64,000 nucleotides of DNA from CAWCJL01 sp963795775 (lineage in GTDB: Bacteria; Acidobacteriota; Terriglobia; Terriglobales; Acidobacteriaceae), in NCBI GenBank assembly GCA_963795775.1, contig CAWCJL010000002.1:682001-746000 (forward strand). The letters are read 5' to 3'. This document shows, in pieces, positions 44,366 through 53,569 of this stretch (its first letter is position 1; each line of letters begins with the position of its first letter). Made by a program: the position numbers and the translations under genes. The notes under the pieces are model-generated. The model made no database searches. It had not been told where the DNA came from and saw only the letters and a program-made list of their open reading frames with translations.

Positions 44366-46849
44366 ATGTTCAGCTTCCTTCCTGCCCATCGCCTTGCTGC
44401 CTTCGGTAGCGGCCGCCTTGTCTTCGCCCTTCTTGCCCTCGTGCTCACTCCCTTGGCGGAAGCTGGCCGGTTTGCCCCCATCCCCGCCTACCCGTCCGGC
44501 GGTGGGACGGCCCGCTATGTGCGCACGGCTGACTTCAACGGCGATGGCAAGCAGGACGTGGTCGTAAGCAACGACAACGGCAAAGTGACTCTTCTGTTGG
44601 GCAAAGGCGACGGCTCCTTCCTCGCCCCCCGGACCATCGCGACTCTGGCCGGCGCCCCTCCGATCGCCATCGGTGACTTCAACCGCGACGGCAGGCAGGA
44701 CGTGGCCATTTCGTCTTACGCAACCAGCAGCGTCAAGATCTACCTCGGCCATGGCGATGGAACCTTTGCCGCTCCTGTTAGCGTTGCCGCTGGCGCTCCC
44801 ACCTCCTTCATCGAGAGCGCCGACATAAACGGGGACCACAACCTCGACCTCGTCGTGATGACGGCAAAGAACGTCCTCGTCCTGCTCGGCAATGGGAATG
44901 GCACCTTTCAGAAGCCCATCGCCACAGCCGATCAGAACTCCGGACTCATCGCCGTCGGCGACGTAAATCGTGACGGACATCCTGACGTGATCACCACTTC
45001 AGGCACCACGGGCAACGTCCAGGTCTTTCTCGGACAAGGAAACGGCAAATTCCGCGCCCTGCCTGCCTTTTTTGAAAGTTCTTTGCCGACACAGTTGGTC
45101 TTGGCAGACCTGAATGGAGACGGAAAGCTCGATCTGGTCAGCGGGCAGTTCGGCGCTAACTTCTTCTCCGTCGATGCTGTGTTCCTGCAGCGGGGAAACG
45201 GCGATGGCACGTTCGGCTCTCCAGTGGCCCTCCCAGCCGGCTACGCTGGAGTATCCATGACCGCCGTCGACCTGAACGGGGATGGCAGATTGGACCTCGC
45301 CGTCGCAAACGCCTTCAGCAACTCCGTCAGCGTTCTGCTGAACAAAGGCGGTGGCCAGTTTGCGCCGGTTTCCAAATACAGTACCCGCAATATCCCTACG
45401 GACCTCGCCAGCGCCATACCCGGCCTGCTCGCCTCCGCGGATTTCAACGGAGACAAGCGGCCAGACCTGATTGTCGGTACCAGCGACGGCGTTCAGCCTC
45501 TCCTCAATTTGGGTGGCGGGCTGTTTCCGGAGCCGCCTTCGGTCGACTTGGACGACCTGCCCACCTCGGTCGCCGCTGTAAACCTCAATAACGATGGGCA
45601 CCTTGACCTCGGTATAGAGGGAAGCGGCCTCTACTGCTGCCAGGAGAATGGCAGGCTCTATGCTCTGTTCGGCAACGGCAAGGGACAGTTTTCTGGCGGG
45701 GAGGTGACCCCCCCGGACTATGGCATCGGAGCACCCTGGACCCGAGCGCTGATGGTCGGCGATTTCAATCACGACGGCAAGCTCGATCTGGCCTCGTCGG
45801 ATGTTGGCGAAGGCATCACCATCGCCTACAACCTGGGGAATGGCTCCTTCGGCAATAATTCGTACTCCATTCTCGGCCCGCAATCACAGCCCAGTTTCAC
45901 CGCCGCCGGAGACTTCAACGGGGATGGCAGATCCGATTTAGCCGTGCTCACCGACTCCAATGATGTGGATATTTTCCTCGGTAAGGGCGACGGGACCTTC
46001 ACCGGGCCGGTTTCCTATCACGTGGGTGCCACCCCCTCTTACATCCTCATCACCGATGTAAACCGGGACGGCAAGCGTGATCTGGTCATCCCCAACAAGG
46101 ACAGCGGGGACATCAGTGTTCTCCTCGGCAAAGGGGACGGCACCTTTCAACCCGCACGGACCTTCTCCGCGGGAGCGCACCCCATCAGCGTTGCCATTGG
46201 CGACTTCAACGGCGATGGCAAGCCCGACCTCGCCGTCGGCGGCGACGCGATGGAAATCCTCCTCGGACGAGGCGACGGCACCTTCGCCGCTGCCACCAAG
46301 TACGCCAGCGGCGGCAAAGTCCCGTTTGTTGCCCAGGCAGACCTCCGCGGCAACGGCATCGAAGACCTCGTGATCGCGAATGGGAACAGCCTGGTCGTCC
46401 TTTACGGCATCGGGAATGGCGCGTTCCGAGCACCCGTCTCCTTTAGCGCCGGAGTTGGGCCGCTTTGGCTGGCCATCGGAGACTTCAATGAGGACGGCGC
46501 GACAGATCTGGTCGCGGCCGATGGCTCCAGTTCAACGCTCACGCTCCTGCTGAACCAGGGCGGCACACACATCGGCCTCAAGAGCAGTGCCGCTTCCGTC
46601 ACCTTTGGCACTCCCGTCACGTTTACGGCCACACTCGCGGCCAGCGTCCTGGGAGCCGGCACGCCCACTGGAACGGTCGCCTTCAAGGATGGATCCAACT
46701 TCATCGGGTCCGTACCGCTGGCCCAGGGCAAAGCCGCCTTCACGACCACGCACCTCGCCCGTGGCACCCACACCATTACGGCCTCTTACCTGGGAAGCAG
46801 CTCTTTCAATTCCCACCTCTCAACTGCACTCAAGGAGACGGTGAAGTAA
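44366..46849 (+). CDS. Secreted FG-GAP/VCBS beta-propeller protein with Ig-like end
   Basis: An 827-residue protein with a signal peptide (LVFALLALVLTPLAEA). Residues about 45-735 are FG-GAP/VCBS repeats of the ADFNGDGKQDVVV plus LLGKGDGSF type, calcium-binding DxNxDGxxD loops as in integrin-alpha propellers. The last 90 residues are a Big_3-like Ig domain (PVTFTATLAASVLGAGTPTGTV). It is likely secreted or surface-bound and binds sugar or protein ligands. Start ATG 44366. Confidence 0.88.
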   Translation: MFSFLPAHRLAAFGSGRLVFALLALVLTPLAEAGRFAPIPAYPSGGGTARYVRTADFNGDGKQDVVVSNDNGKVTLLLGKGDGSFLAPRTIATLAGAPPIAIGDFNRDGRQDVAISSYATSSVKIYLGHGDGTFAAPVSVAAGAPTSFIESADINGDHNLDLVVMTAKNVLVLLGNGNGTFQKPIATADQNSGLIAVGDVNRDGHPDVITTSGTTGNVQVFLGQGNGKFRALPAFFESSLPTQLVLADLNGDGKLDLVSGQFGANFFSVDAVFLQRGNGDGTFGSPVALPAGYAGVSMTAVDLNGDGRLDLAVANAFSNSVSVLLNKGGGQFAPVSKYSTRNIPTDLASAIPGLLASADFNGDKRPDLIVGTSDGVQPLLNLGGGLFPEPPSVDLDDLPTSVAAVNLNNDGHLDLGIEGSGLYCCQENGRLYALFGNGKGQFSGGEVTPPDYGIGAPWTRALMVGDFNHDGKLDLASSDVGEGITIAYNLGNGSFGNNSYSILGPQSQPSFTAAGDFNGDGRSDLAVLTDSNDVDIFLGKGDGTFTGPVSYHVGATPSYILITDVNRDGKRDLVIPNKDSGDISVLLGKGDGTFQPARTFSAGAHPISVAIGDFNGDGKPDLAVGGDAMEILLGRGDGTFAAATKYASGGKVPFVAQADLRGNGIEDLVIANGNSLVVLYGIGNGAFRAPVSFSAGVGPLWLAIGDFNEDGATDLVAADGSSSTLTLLLNQGGTHIGLKSSAASVTFGTPVTFTATLAASVLGAGTPTGTVAFKDGSNFIGSVPLAQGKAAFTTTHLARGTHTITASYLGSSSFNSHLSTALKETVK

Positions 46850-46863
46850 CGGGAACAGATCCA

Positions 46864-46896
46864 GAGCGGTCCGGGGCTCGAAACCCCGGACCGCTC
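46864..46896 (+). terminator. Hairpin after the FG-GAP gene
   Basis: A perfect 13-bp stem (46864-46876 with 46884-46896) and 7-nt loop, GC-rich, 14 bp after the stop codon. There is no following T run, so it may act with Rho or as a 3' stability structure. Confidence 0.6.
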
Positions 46897-47166
46897 GTCG
46901 GTCCTGCTTTGACCTGAGAAATCCCGCCGCAAGGGAACCATGCCTATCCCGTCGTCGTAAGCCTTCGTGAGCGCAACAAGACGTCCACAGGCAAGGCTGT
47001 TGCCCTCCAGCCTTCGAAAAAGTCCGATGGAAAGCAAGCAGCCCGCGATAGAATTGCTGCATCCTCCGCGAGCCTGCCTCATCTCTTTCTTGAACGGAAG
47101 AGGCGCGACCACGGGTTGTGCTGTAGGCCGGATCTCGCATCTTTCTCACGCACGCTGGGGCTCTCA
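46897..47166. other. Intergenic region before the efflux genes
   Basis: About 270 bp without a gene. No clear promoter or regulator gene is seen; a TetR-type repressor that often precedes such pumps is not present. Confidence 0.5.
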
Positions 47167-48264
47167 TTGAACACTTTTACCCGCAATTTCGCTTTGCTCG
47201 CTCTTTGCGCCGCCGTGCTGACCGGCTGCGCCTCCAAGCCGGCTGCCGAGGCCGGTCACGCCGGCGCTCCCGGCGGACAGGCCATGCCCGTCCAGACCAT
47301 TGCCGTGAATGCCTCGCCCGTGCCCCAGAGCGATACCTACATCGCCACCATCAAGTCGCGCCGCTCCGCGACCATGAATCCCCAGGTGGACGGTGTTCTA
47401 ACCAAGATCATGGTGCACTCCGGCGACCACGTGAAGCCCGGACAGGTGCTCATGGAAATCGACCCGCTCAAGCAGCAGGCGACGCTCCAGGCGCAGATCT
47501 CCACGGAGCAGCAGCTCAAGGCCACCTACGACTACAACCGCGTCGAAGTGGAGCGCCAGCGCAAGCTCTTTGACGCCGGCGTCACCAGCCGCAGCGCGCT
47601 CGATCAGGCGGAGCAGGCCTACCAGAACTCCAAGGCCGCCTATGAAGCCGGCGCCGCCTCGCGACAGACGCAGGCGCAGCAGCTTGGCTACTACCGCATC
47701 CAGGCTCCCTTCGATGGCATCGTCGGCGACATTCCGGTTCATCTGGGCGACTACGTCACTTCCAGCACGATGCTCACCACGGTGGACGAAAACAAGGACC
47801 TCGAGGCCTACATCTACATCCCCAGCGAGCGTGCCGCACAGGTGCGCGACGGTCTGGGCGTGGACATCCTCGACAACAGCAACAAGCTCATCGAGCACAC
47901 CAAGATTGACTTTGTCTCGCCCCAGGTAGACAACGGACTGCAAGGCATCCTGGCCAAAGCCAAGGTGCGTTCCGGCCCGGAGATTCTGCGCAACGCGCAG
48001 CTCGTCAAGGCGCGCGTCATCTGGAGCGTCACGCCCACGCCTGTTGTTCCGGTGCTGGCGGTATCCCGGCTGGGTGGACAAGCCTTCGTCTATGTTGTGC
48101 AGGATCAGGATGGCAAAACGGTCGCGCGGCAGCGTGCGATCCAGCTCGGAGACACGGTTGGCAATGATTACGCCGTACTCGCCGGACTGCAGCGCGGAGA
48201 CAAAGTTATCGTCTCCGGCACGCAGTTCCTGGTGGACGGCGCGCCAGTACAGCCGATGGGCTAA
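47167..48264 (+). CDS. RND efflux periplasmic adaptor lipoprotein
   Basis: A 365-residue membrane-fusion protein of the AcrA/MexA type. Lipoprotein signal ALCAAVLTGCASK, then the HlyD-like barrel-sandwich domain (PQVDGVLTKIMVHSGDHVKPGQVL), a coiled-coil hairpin (residues about 100-155), the lipoyl half (YRIQAPFDGIVGDIPV) and a beta-barrel. It joins the inner-membrane pump to an outer-membrane channel. The TTG at 47167 is used because the signal peptide starts there; the frame is open upstream. Confidence 0.9.
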   Translation: MNTFTRNFALLALCAAVLTGCASKPAAEAGHAGAPGGQAMPVQTIAVNASPVPQSDTYIATIKSRRSATMNPQVDGVLTKIMVHSGDHVKPGQVLMEIDPLKQQATLQAQISTEQQLKATYDYNRVEVERQRKLFDAGVTSRSALDQAEQAYQNSKAAYEAGAASRQTQAQQLGYYRIQAPFDGIVGDIPVHLGDYVTSSTMLTTVDENKDLEAYIYIPSERAAQVRDGLGVDILDNSNKLIEHTKIDFVSPQVDNGLQGILAKAKVRSGPEILRNAQLVKARVIWSVTPTPVVPVLAVSRLGGQAFVYVVQDQDGKTVARQRAIQLGDTVGNDYAVLAGLQRGDKVIVSGTQFLVDGAPVQPMG

Positions 48265-48356
48265 GCCAGTTTCTGCCCGTCAAAGCTGGCCGCCCACGGC
48301 GTGTGACGGATACCAGGACGGCGCCTCGCCGCCCCACTACGGAAGGATGAGCTCCC

Positions 48357-51300
48357 TTGTTCGTTGATTTCTTTATTCGCCGGCCCGTCTTCGCGACCGT
48401 CTGCGCCTTGCTCATCATCCTTGCAGGCGCCGTCGTCATTCCCAGCCTGCCCATATCGCTCTATCCGCAGCTCGCGCCGCCGCAGGTCACCGTCAGTTCG
48501 AACTACGTCGGCGCCAACGCGCAGGTCGTCGAGTCCGCCGTCACCATCCCCCTGGAGCAGCAGATCAATGGCGTGCCCGGCATGCGCTATATCACTTCCA
48601 CCAGCGGCAGCGACGGCACGAGCCAGATCACCACTACCTTCAAGACCGGCTACAACCTCGACATCGCCGCCGTAGACGTGCAGAACCGCGTGTCCACCGC
48701 CACCGGCCAGCTGCCCGCGGAAGTCAACTCCACCGGCATCACCATCACCAAGGCCAACAGCAACTTCGTGTTTGCCGCCGGCTTCTATTCCGAAAACGGC
48801 CAGTACTCCAACCTGTTCCTCAGTAACTACCTCGACGTCTATGTGAAAGACGCGCTCAAGCGCATCTCCGGCGTCGGCGATGTGCAGATTTTCGGCGAGC
48901 GCAGATACGCCATGCGTATCTGGCTCGATCCTGCGCGCCTCGCCGCACGCTCCCTCACCGCCTCCGACGTAGTGAGCGCAATCCAGGAGCAGAACGTAGT
49001 CGTCGCCGCGGGCCAGCTTGGCCAGCCGCCTTCAAACGGCAAACAGAATTTCCAGATCACGGTGAATGCCGCCGGCCGCCTCAATACGCCGGAGCAGTTC
49101 AACCAGCTCATCATCAAGAACACGCCCAACGGCATCGTCCAGCTTAAGGATGTCGGCTACGCCGAGCTCGGCGCCGAAACCTACGCCAGCGGCCTTAAAT
49201 ACAACGGCATCGAGACCGTCGGTGTGGGCATTCAGCAGCTCAGCAATGCCAACGCGCTTGAAGTCGACCGCCAGGCAAAAGCCGCCCTCGCTCAGCTTGC
49301 CAAGAGCTTCCCGCCGGGCATGAAGTATGCCATCGCCTTCGATACCACCACCATCGTCGGCGACTCCATCCGCGAAGTCATCCAGACGCTGGCCGAAGCG
49401 ATCGTCATCGTCATTGTCGTCATCTTCTTTTTCCTCCAGGACTGGCGCGCCACTATCATTCCCGCGGTCACCATCCCGGTCTCGCTGGTCGGCACCTTCG
49501 CCTTCATCAAGCTATTTGATTTCTCTATCAACTCGCTCACGCTCTTCGGTATCACCCTCGCCACCGGCCTCGTAGTCGACGACGCCATCGTGGTCATCGA
49601 AAACGTGCAGCGCCATATCACCCAGGGCGACGGCGACGCGCACACCGCTACGTCCATCGCCATGTCCGAAGTCACCAGCGCCGTCATCGCGACCTCGCTC
49701 GTGCTCATTTCCGTGTTCGTGCCGGTGTCCTTCTTCCCCGGCACCTCCGGCATTCTCTACAAGCAGTTCTCGCTGACGATCGCATTTTCCATCGCCATCT
49801 CGGCCTTCAACGCCCTTACCCTTTCCCCCGCGCTCGCAGCCATCCTGCTGCGCCGGGAAGAGCACAAGCATGGCCTGCTCGGCGCCGTGGATACCGGCAT
49901 CAAGCGCACCTCCGCCGGCTATGCGCGCGCCATCCACCTCGTTCTTCGCCTGCGCTATTTCATGCTGGTCCTCTTCTTCGTCGGGCTCGCGGCCACCGTC
50001 TACATGTACCGGACGGTACCCACCGCCTTCGTGCCGCAGGAAGACCAGGGCTACTTCATGATCCAGATCCAGGCGCCCCAGGGAGCCTCGCTCTCCTACA
50101 CGGAATCCCTCGCCGACAAGGCGCAGTACCTGCTCAGTCAGAACAAGCTCATCCAGGGGTCGTTCGCGGTCAGCGGCTTCAGCTTTGCCGGCAACGCGCC
50201 CAACTACGGCCTGATTTTCGCCAGCCTTACCCCGGTCAATGAGCGCAAGGGAAAGGGCCAGTCCGTGGCTGACGTCGTGGCCGCCCTCCGCCCCAAGCTC
50301 ATGATGATCCCCGGCGGCCTCGTCATTCCCTTTGAGCCGCCCGCCATTCAGGGAATTGGTGCCTTCGGCGGTTTCCAATTTGAATTGCAGGACCTCGGCC
50401 GCAACACCCTGCAGGACCTGGACCGGGTCGCGCATACCATCGTCGCCAAGGGCAGCCAGACACATGAACTCACTGGCCTCTTCACCTCCTTCACCGCCAG
50501 CGACCCGCAGGTCCTGGTGGACATCGACCGCGAAAAGGCCAAGGCCCTCGGCGTTCCCTTTGACCAGATCACCAGCGCCCTGCAGGTGTACATGGGCTCG
50601 GTCTACGTCAACAACTTTGACTTCAACAATCGCTCCTACCGGGTCTACGTGCAGGCCGACCAGAACGCCCGTCGCACCTCGCAGGACATCCGCCAGTTCT
50701 ACGTTCGGTCGAGCACCAACCAGATGATTCCGCTCGACAACCTGGTCACTATCCGGAACTCCTCCGGGCCCCAGGTCATCAGCCATTACAACCTTTTCCG
50801 TTCGGCGGAGATCGACGGCTCAGCCGCCCCCGGCCTCAGCTCCAGCGAAGGCCTGGCCGCGATGGAACGCGTTGCCAAGGCCAACATGATGCAGGGCATG
50901 AGCTACTCCTGGACCGGCCTCGCGCTCGAAGAGATCGAATCCAGCGGCAAGGCACTGCTCATCTTCGGCCTCGGCATCCTGGTCGTGTATCTCACGCTCT
51001 CCGCGCAGTACGAAAGCTTCGCGCTGCCCTTCATCATCCTGCTCGCCGTTCCCATGGCTGTCCTCGGCGCGCTCACCGCCCAATCCATGCGTGGCCTCGC
51101 CAATGACATCTACTGCCAGATCGGCCTGGTCATGCTCATCGGCCTTTCCGCCAAAAACTCCATCCTGATCGTGGAATTCGCGGAGCAGCTCCGCCGTCAG
51201 GGCCGCTCCATCGCCGATGCCGCCATCGAGGCCGCCGAGCTGCGCCTCCGGCCCATCCTCATGACGTCCTTCGCCTTCATCCTCGGCGTCCTCCCCCTGG

Positions 51301-51497
51301 TCTTTGCCCGCGGCGCCGGCAAGCTCGGACGCCACTCCGTTGGCACCACCATCGTGGGCGGCATGTTCCTCTCGACCGTGCTCAACCTCTTCTTCATCCC
51401 CGTGCTGTACGTCATCCTGAGCACGATCCTGGCGCGCTTCTCCCGCCATCAAACCGCCGCCCCGGAACGCGTCGCCATCGAAACGTCCGCCGACTAG
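48357..51497 (+). CDS. AcrB/HAE1-family RND efflux pump
   Basis: A 1046-residue inner-membrane drug/proton antiporter. The opening MFVDFFIRRPVFA, the TM4 proton-relay aspartates (LVVDDAIVVIE, Asp408/409) and TM10 lysine (GLSAKNSILIVEF, Lys933) mark HAE1 pumps. Large periplasmic loops lie between TM1-2 and TM7-8. The TTG start has GGAAGGA upstream. It forms an operon with the adaptor gene (92 bp gap); no outer-membrane TolC-type gene follows, so the channel must come from elsewhere. Confidence 0.95.
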   Translation: MFVDFFIRRPVFATVCALLIILAGAVVIPSLPISLYPQLAPPQVTVSSNYVGANAQVVESAVTIPLEQQINGVPGMRYITSTSGSDGTSQITTTFKTGYNLDIAAVDVQNRVSTATGQLPAEVNSTGITITKANSNFVFAAGFYSENGQYSNLFLSNYLDVYVKDALKRISGVGDVQIFGERRYAMRIWLDPARLAARSLTASDVVSAIQEQNVVVAAGQLGQPPSNGKQNFQITVNAAGRLNTPEQFNQLIIKNTPNGIVQLKDVGYAELGAETYASGLKYNGIETVGVGIQQLSNANALEVDRQAKAALAQLAKSFPPGMKYAIAFDTTTIVGDSIREVIQTLAEAIVIVIVVIFFFLQDWRATIIPAVTIPVSLVGTFAFIKLFDFSINSLTLFGITLATGLVVDDAIVVIENVQRHITQGDGDAHTATSIAMSEVTSAVIATSLVLISVFVPVSFFPGTSGILYKQFSLTIAFSIAISAFNALTLSPALAAILLRREEHKHGLLGAVDTGIKRTSAGYARAIHLVLRLRYFMLVLFFVGLAATVYMYRTVPTAFVPQEDQGYFMIQIQAPQGASLSYTESLADKAQYLLSQNKLIQGSFAVSGFSFAGNAPNYGLIFASLTPVNERKGKGQSVADVVAALRPKLMMIPGGLVIPFEPPAIQGIGAFGGFQFELQDLGRNTLQDLDRVAHTIVAKGSQTHELTGLFTSFTASDPQVLVDIDREKAKALGVPFDQITSALQVYMGSVYVNNFDFNNRSYRVYVQADQNARRTSQDIRQFYVRSSTNQMIPLDNLVTIRNSSGPQVISHYNLFRSAEIDGSAAPGLSSSEGLAAMERVAKANMMQGMSYSWTGLALEEIESSGKALLIFGLGILVVYLTLSAQYESFALPFIILLAVPMAVLGALTAQSMRGLANDIYCQIGLVMLIGLSAKNSILIVEFAEQLRRQGRSIADAAIEAAELRLRPILMTSFAFILGVLPLVFARGAGKLGRHSVGTTIVGGMFLSTVLNLFFIPVLYVILSTILARFSRHQTAAPERVAIETSAD

Positions 51498-51585
51498 CGC
51501 TCCCAAACCCGGATGCTCCACCCGCTGCCCAACCCCAGCGTGGTGGAGCGCCCCCGAGGTGCCATCCCGCGCGCACCCCCGGCGA

Positions 51586-51912
51586 TGTCATCCTGAGCGG
51601 AGTGAGCCGTGCCGTTCGGCTCACGCAGTCGAAGGACCTGCGGTTGTCTCCAGCGTGTCATCCCGAGCGGAGCGCAGCGCAGCCACGTGTCATCCCGAGC
51701 CCAAGGCAGCCACCCACGGTGTCATCCCGAGCGCAGCCGAGGGATCTGCTTCATCCCACCGCCGCACCCGGGTGCCCCATCCTTTGCGCCGCGCAACCGT
51801 GTCCGAAAGGAAGCACTCAAGCGCAAAGGGTGGGAGACCACCACTACCCTGATCCCGAGCGTAGCGCAGCCACCCGTGTCATCCCGAGCGCAGCCGAGGG
51901 ATCTGCTTCTTC
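51586..51912 (+). repeat. Array of dispersed TCATCCCGAGCGGAGC repeats
   Basis: At least six partial or full copies: 51586-51645 (with an insertion), 51657-51686, 51688-51715, 51720-51754, 51851-51876 and 51877-51912. All are in the plus direction between the pump gene and a small membrane gene. Copies vary in the AGCGC middle. The region 51498-51998 holds no gene. Confidence 0.75.
51772..51838 (+). repeat. Imperfect hairpin element within the array
   Basis: CCCATCCTTTGCGC (about 51776-51789) pairs with GCGCAAAGGGTGGG (51821-51834) with one mismatch, forming a 14-bp stem with a loop of 31 nt. The flanks GGGTGC and GAGACCACC are of the type seen near other acidobacterial genes. Confidence 0.55.
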
Positions 51913-51998
51913 CCAACCCCACACCACACCCGCGCAATTCACCACCCCGTCCCGGCCCCCGCAAGGTACCATCGGTAGCGCAGTTCCGACCGCTACCT

Positions 51999-52103
51999 AT
52001 GTCCCGCTTCCAAACCACCAAAGCCGTCCTGACCGATAGCCACTTCCTCATCCCGGCCGTGGTGCTCGTGCTGGGCCTCGCGCTGCTCGTGGTTTTACGA
52101 TGA
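51999..52103 (+). CDS. 34-residue single-helix membrane peptide
   Basis: A 34-codon frame at ATG 51999: a short charged head (SRFQTTKAVLTDSH) and one hydrophobic helix (FLIPAVVLVLGLALLVVL) ending in Arg. It lies 49 bp before the GRP-transporter gene and may be a small partner. Being shorter than usual calls, it rests on hydrophobicity and position only. Confidence 0.5.
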   Translation: MSRFQTTKAVLTDSHFLIPAVVLVLGLALLVVLR

Positions 52104-52152
52104 TCCGCCCCGCCTCGCGCCACCCGGCAACCCACGCCACCGAGTTGCTCCC

Positions 52153-53439
52153 ATGAGCACCACCGCGCCCCAGCGCCCCCCGGCTACCGCCCAAACCCTC
52201 CACCGCATCGGCGTAGCCTGCGGACTCACCGCCGGCGTCTGGCTGGGCGCCGCGGAAGCCCCCACCAAGCTGGTCAACTCCGGCTTCTCCCCCTTCGCCG
52301 TTTCCCTTTGCATGGTCGCCGGCGTCTTCGTTGCCCGCTGGAGCTTCCCCACGCTCCTCCGCGGTACCCGCTACGTCTTCCGCGACCTCGCAGCCAAAAA
52401 GCACCTGATCGTCTGGGCCATCCTCGCCGGCGCACTCTGGGCCGTCGCCAATACCCTCACCGTCTTTGCCATCCGCGACGTCGGCCTCACCATCGCGTTC
52501 CCCCTGTGGAACACCAACTCCCTCGTCGGCATCCTCTGGGGACGCCTCCTCTTCGGCGAGCTCAAGGGTGCCGGCCGCGCCACCATCGCCAAAGTCGTGC
52601 TCGGCGCCGTCGCCATTGTCGCCGCCGCCGTCATGCTCGGCTTCACCACCGTCCACGCCGGCGGCCCCGGACTTCACCGCTCCCTCGCCGGCATCGCCGC
52701 CGCCTGCGGCGCCAGCCTGCTCTGGGGAACCATGTACATCCCCTACCGCAAGGCCTACGTCAGCGGCATGAACCCGCTCTCCTTCGTCACCGCCTTCACC
52801 GTCGGCGAACTCGGCACCGTCCTCACCCTGGTGCTCGCGCTCGATGGCGGCCTCCACGCGCCCGTCTTCCATCTCGCGCAATCCCGCCCGCTCCTCTTCT
52901 GGCTCTTTCTCGGCGGATTCGTCTGGGTGGTCGGCGATCTCTTCCAGCAGTTCGCCGCCAAGTACCTCGGCATCGGCCGCGGCATCCCGCTCTCCAATAC
53001 CAATCAGCTCTGGGGCCTGGCCTGGGGCGCCCTCGTCTTCGGCGAACTCCGCGGCGCGGACGCCACGCGCATCCTGCTGGTCATCCTCGGCTCCGTGCTC
53101 ATGATCCTCGGCGCCCTCGCCATCAGCTCTTCCGTCGCCGGCGCGCGCGAGCACACCTCTGTCAATGCCTCGCTGCTGCGCGAATGCGAACGCTACCGCC
53201 TCGACTACGCCCAGGTGCTCCGCGCCTACCACGGCGCGGAAGAAGCGCCGGACGCCCGCGCCTGGTGGGACTACCTGATCATCGCCGCGGCCGTGGGCAT
53301 CTTCGTCTGGCTGGGAGGACACGCCGTTGCCCCCGCCCTTCCCATGAATCTCCACTGGCTCGCCGCCCTCGCCGCGATCCTCGCCGCCTCCCTCCTCGCC
53401 TGCGGCTGGCTCCTATGGCGCAAAACCGGCTTCTCCTGA
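52153..53439 (+). CDS. GRP-type (GlcU/RhaT-like) sugar transporter
   Basis: A 428-residue protein of ten membrane helices built as two halves. It carries conserved segments GVWLGAAEAPTKLVNSGFSPFA, AIRDVGLTIAFPLWNTNSLVGILWG, GTMYIPYRKAY, and IGRGIPLSNTNQLWGLAWGALVFGE, the last two repeating pattern NTN...WG. The family takes up glucose, ribose or rhamnose by proton symport; the substrate here is not clear. A 60-residue cytoplasmic insertion (CERYRLDYAQVLRAYHG) lies before the last helices. Start ATG 52153. Confidence 0.85.
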   Translation: MSTTAPQRPPATAQTLHRIGVACGLTAGVWLGAAEAPTKLVNSGFSPFAVSLCMVAGVFVARWSFPTLLRGTRYVFRDLAAKKHLIVWAILAGALWAVANTLTVFAIRDVGLTIAFPLWNTNSLVGILWGRLLFGELKGAGRATIAKVVLGAVAIVAAAVMLGFTTVHAGGPGLHRSLAGIAAACGASLLWGTMYIPYRKAYVSGMNPLSFVTAFTVGELGTVLTLVLALDGGLHAPVFHLAQSRPLLFWLFLGGFVWVVGDLFQQFAAKYLGIGRGIPLSNTNQLWGLAWGALVFGELRGADATRILLVILGSVLMILGALAISSSVAGAREHTSVNASLLRECERYRLDYAQVLRAYHGAEEAPDARAWWDYLIIAAAVGIFVWLGGHAVAPALPMNLHWLAALAAILAASLLACGWLLWRKTGFS

Positions 53440-53569
53440 TCCCGCGAAGGTGCGCCGCCGTGCGTGCTTCGCAGGGCACACCGCTTCGCGAAAGAGCTAG
53501 CCAGGTTCGGCCCGAGGCACTATCCTCTTTGAACATTCTCCGGGGTTCCGCTTCCGGCGAAGAGGGACG

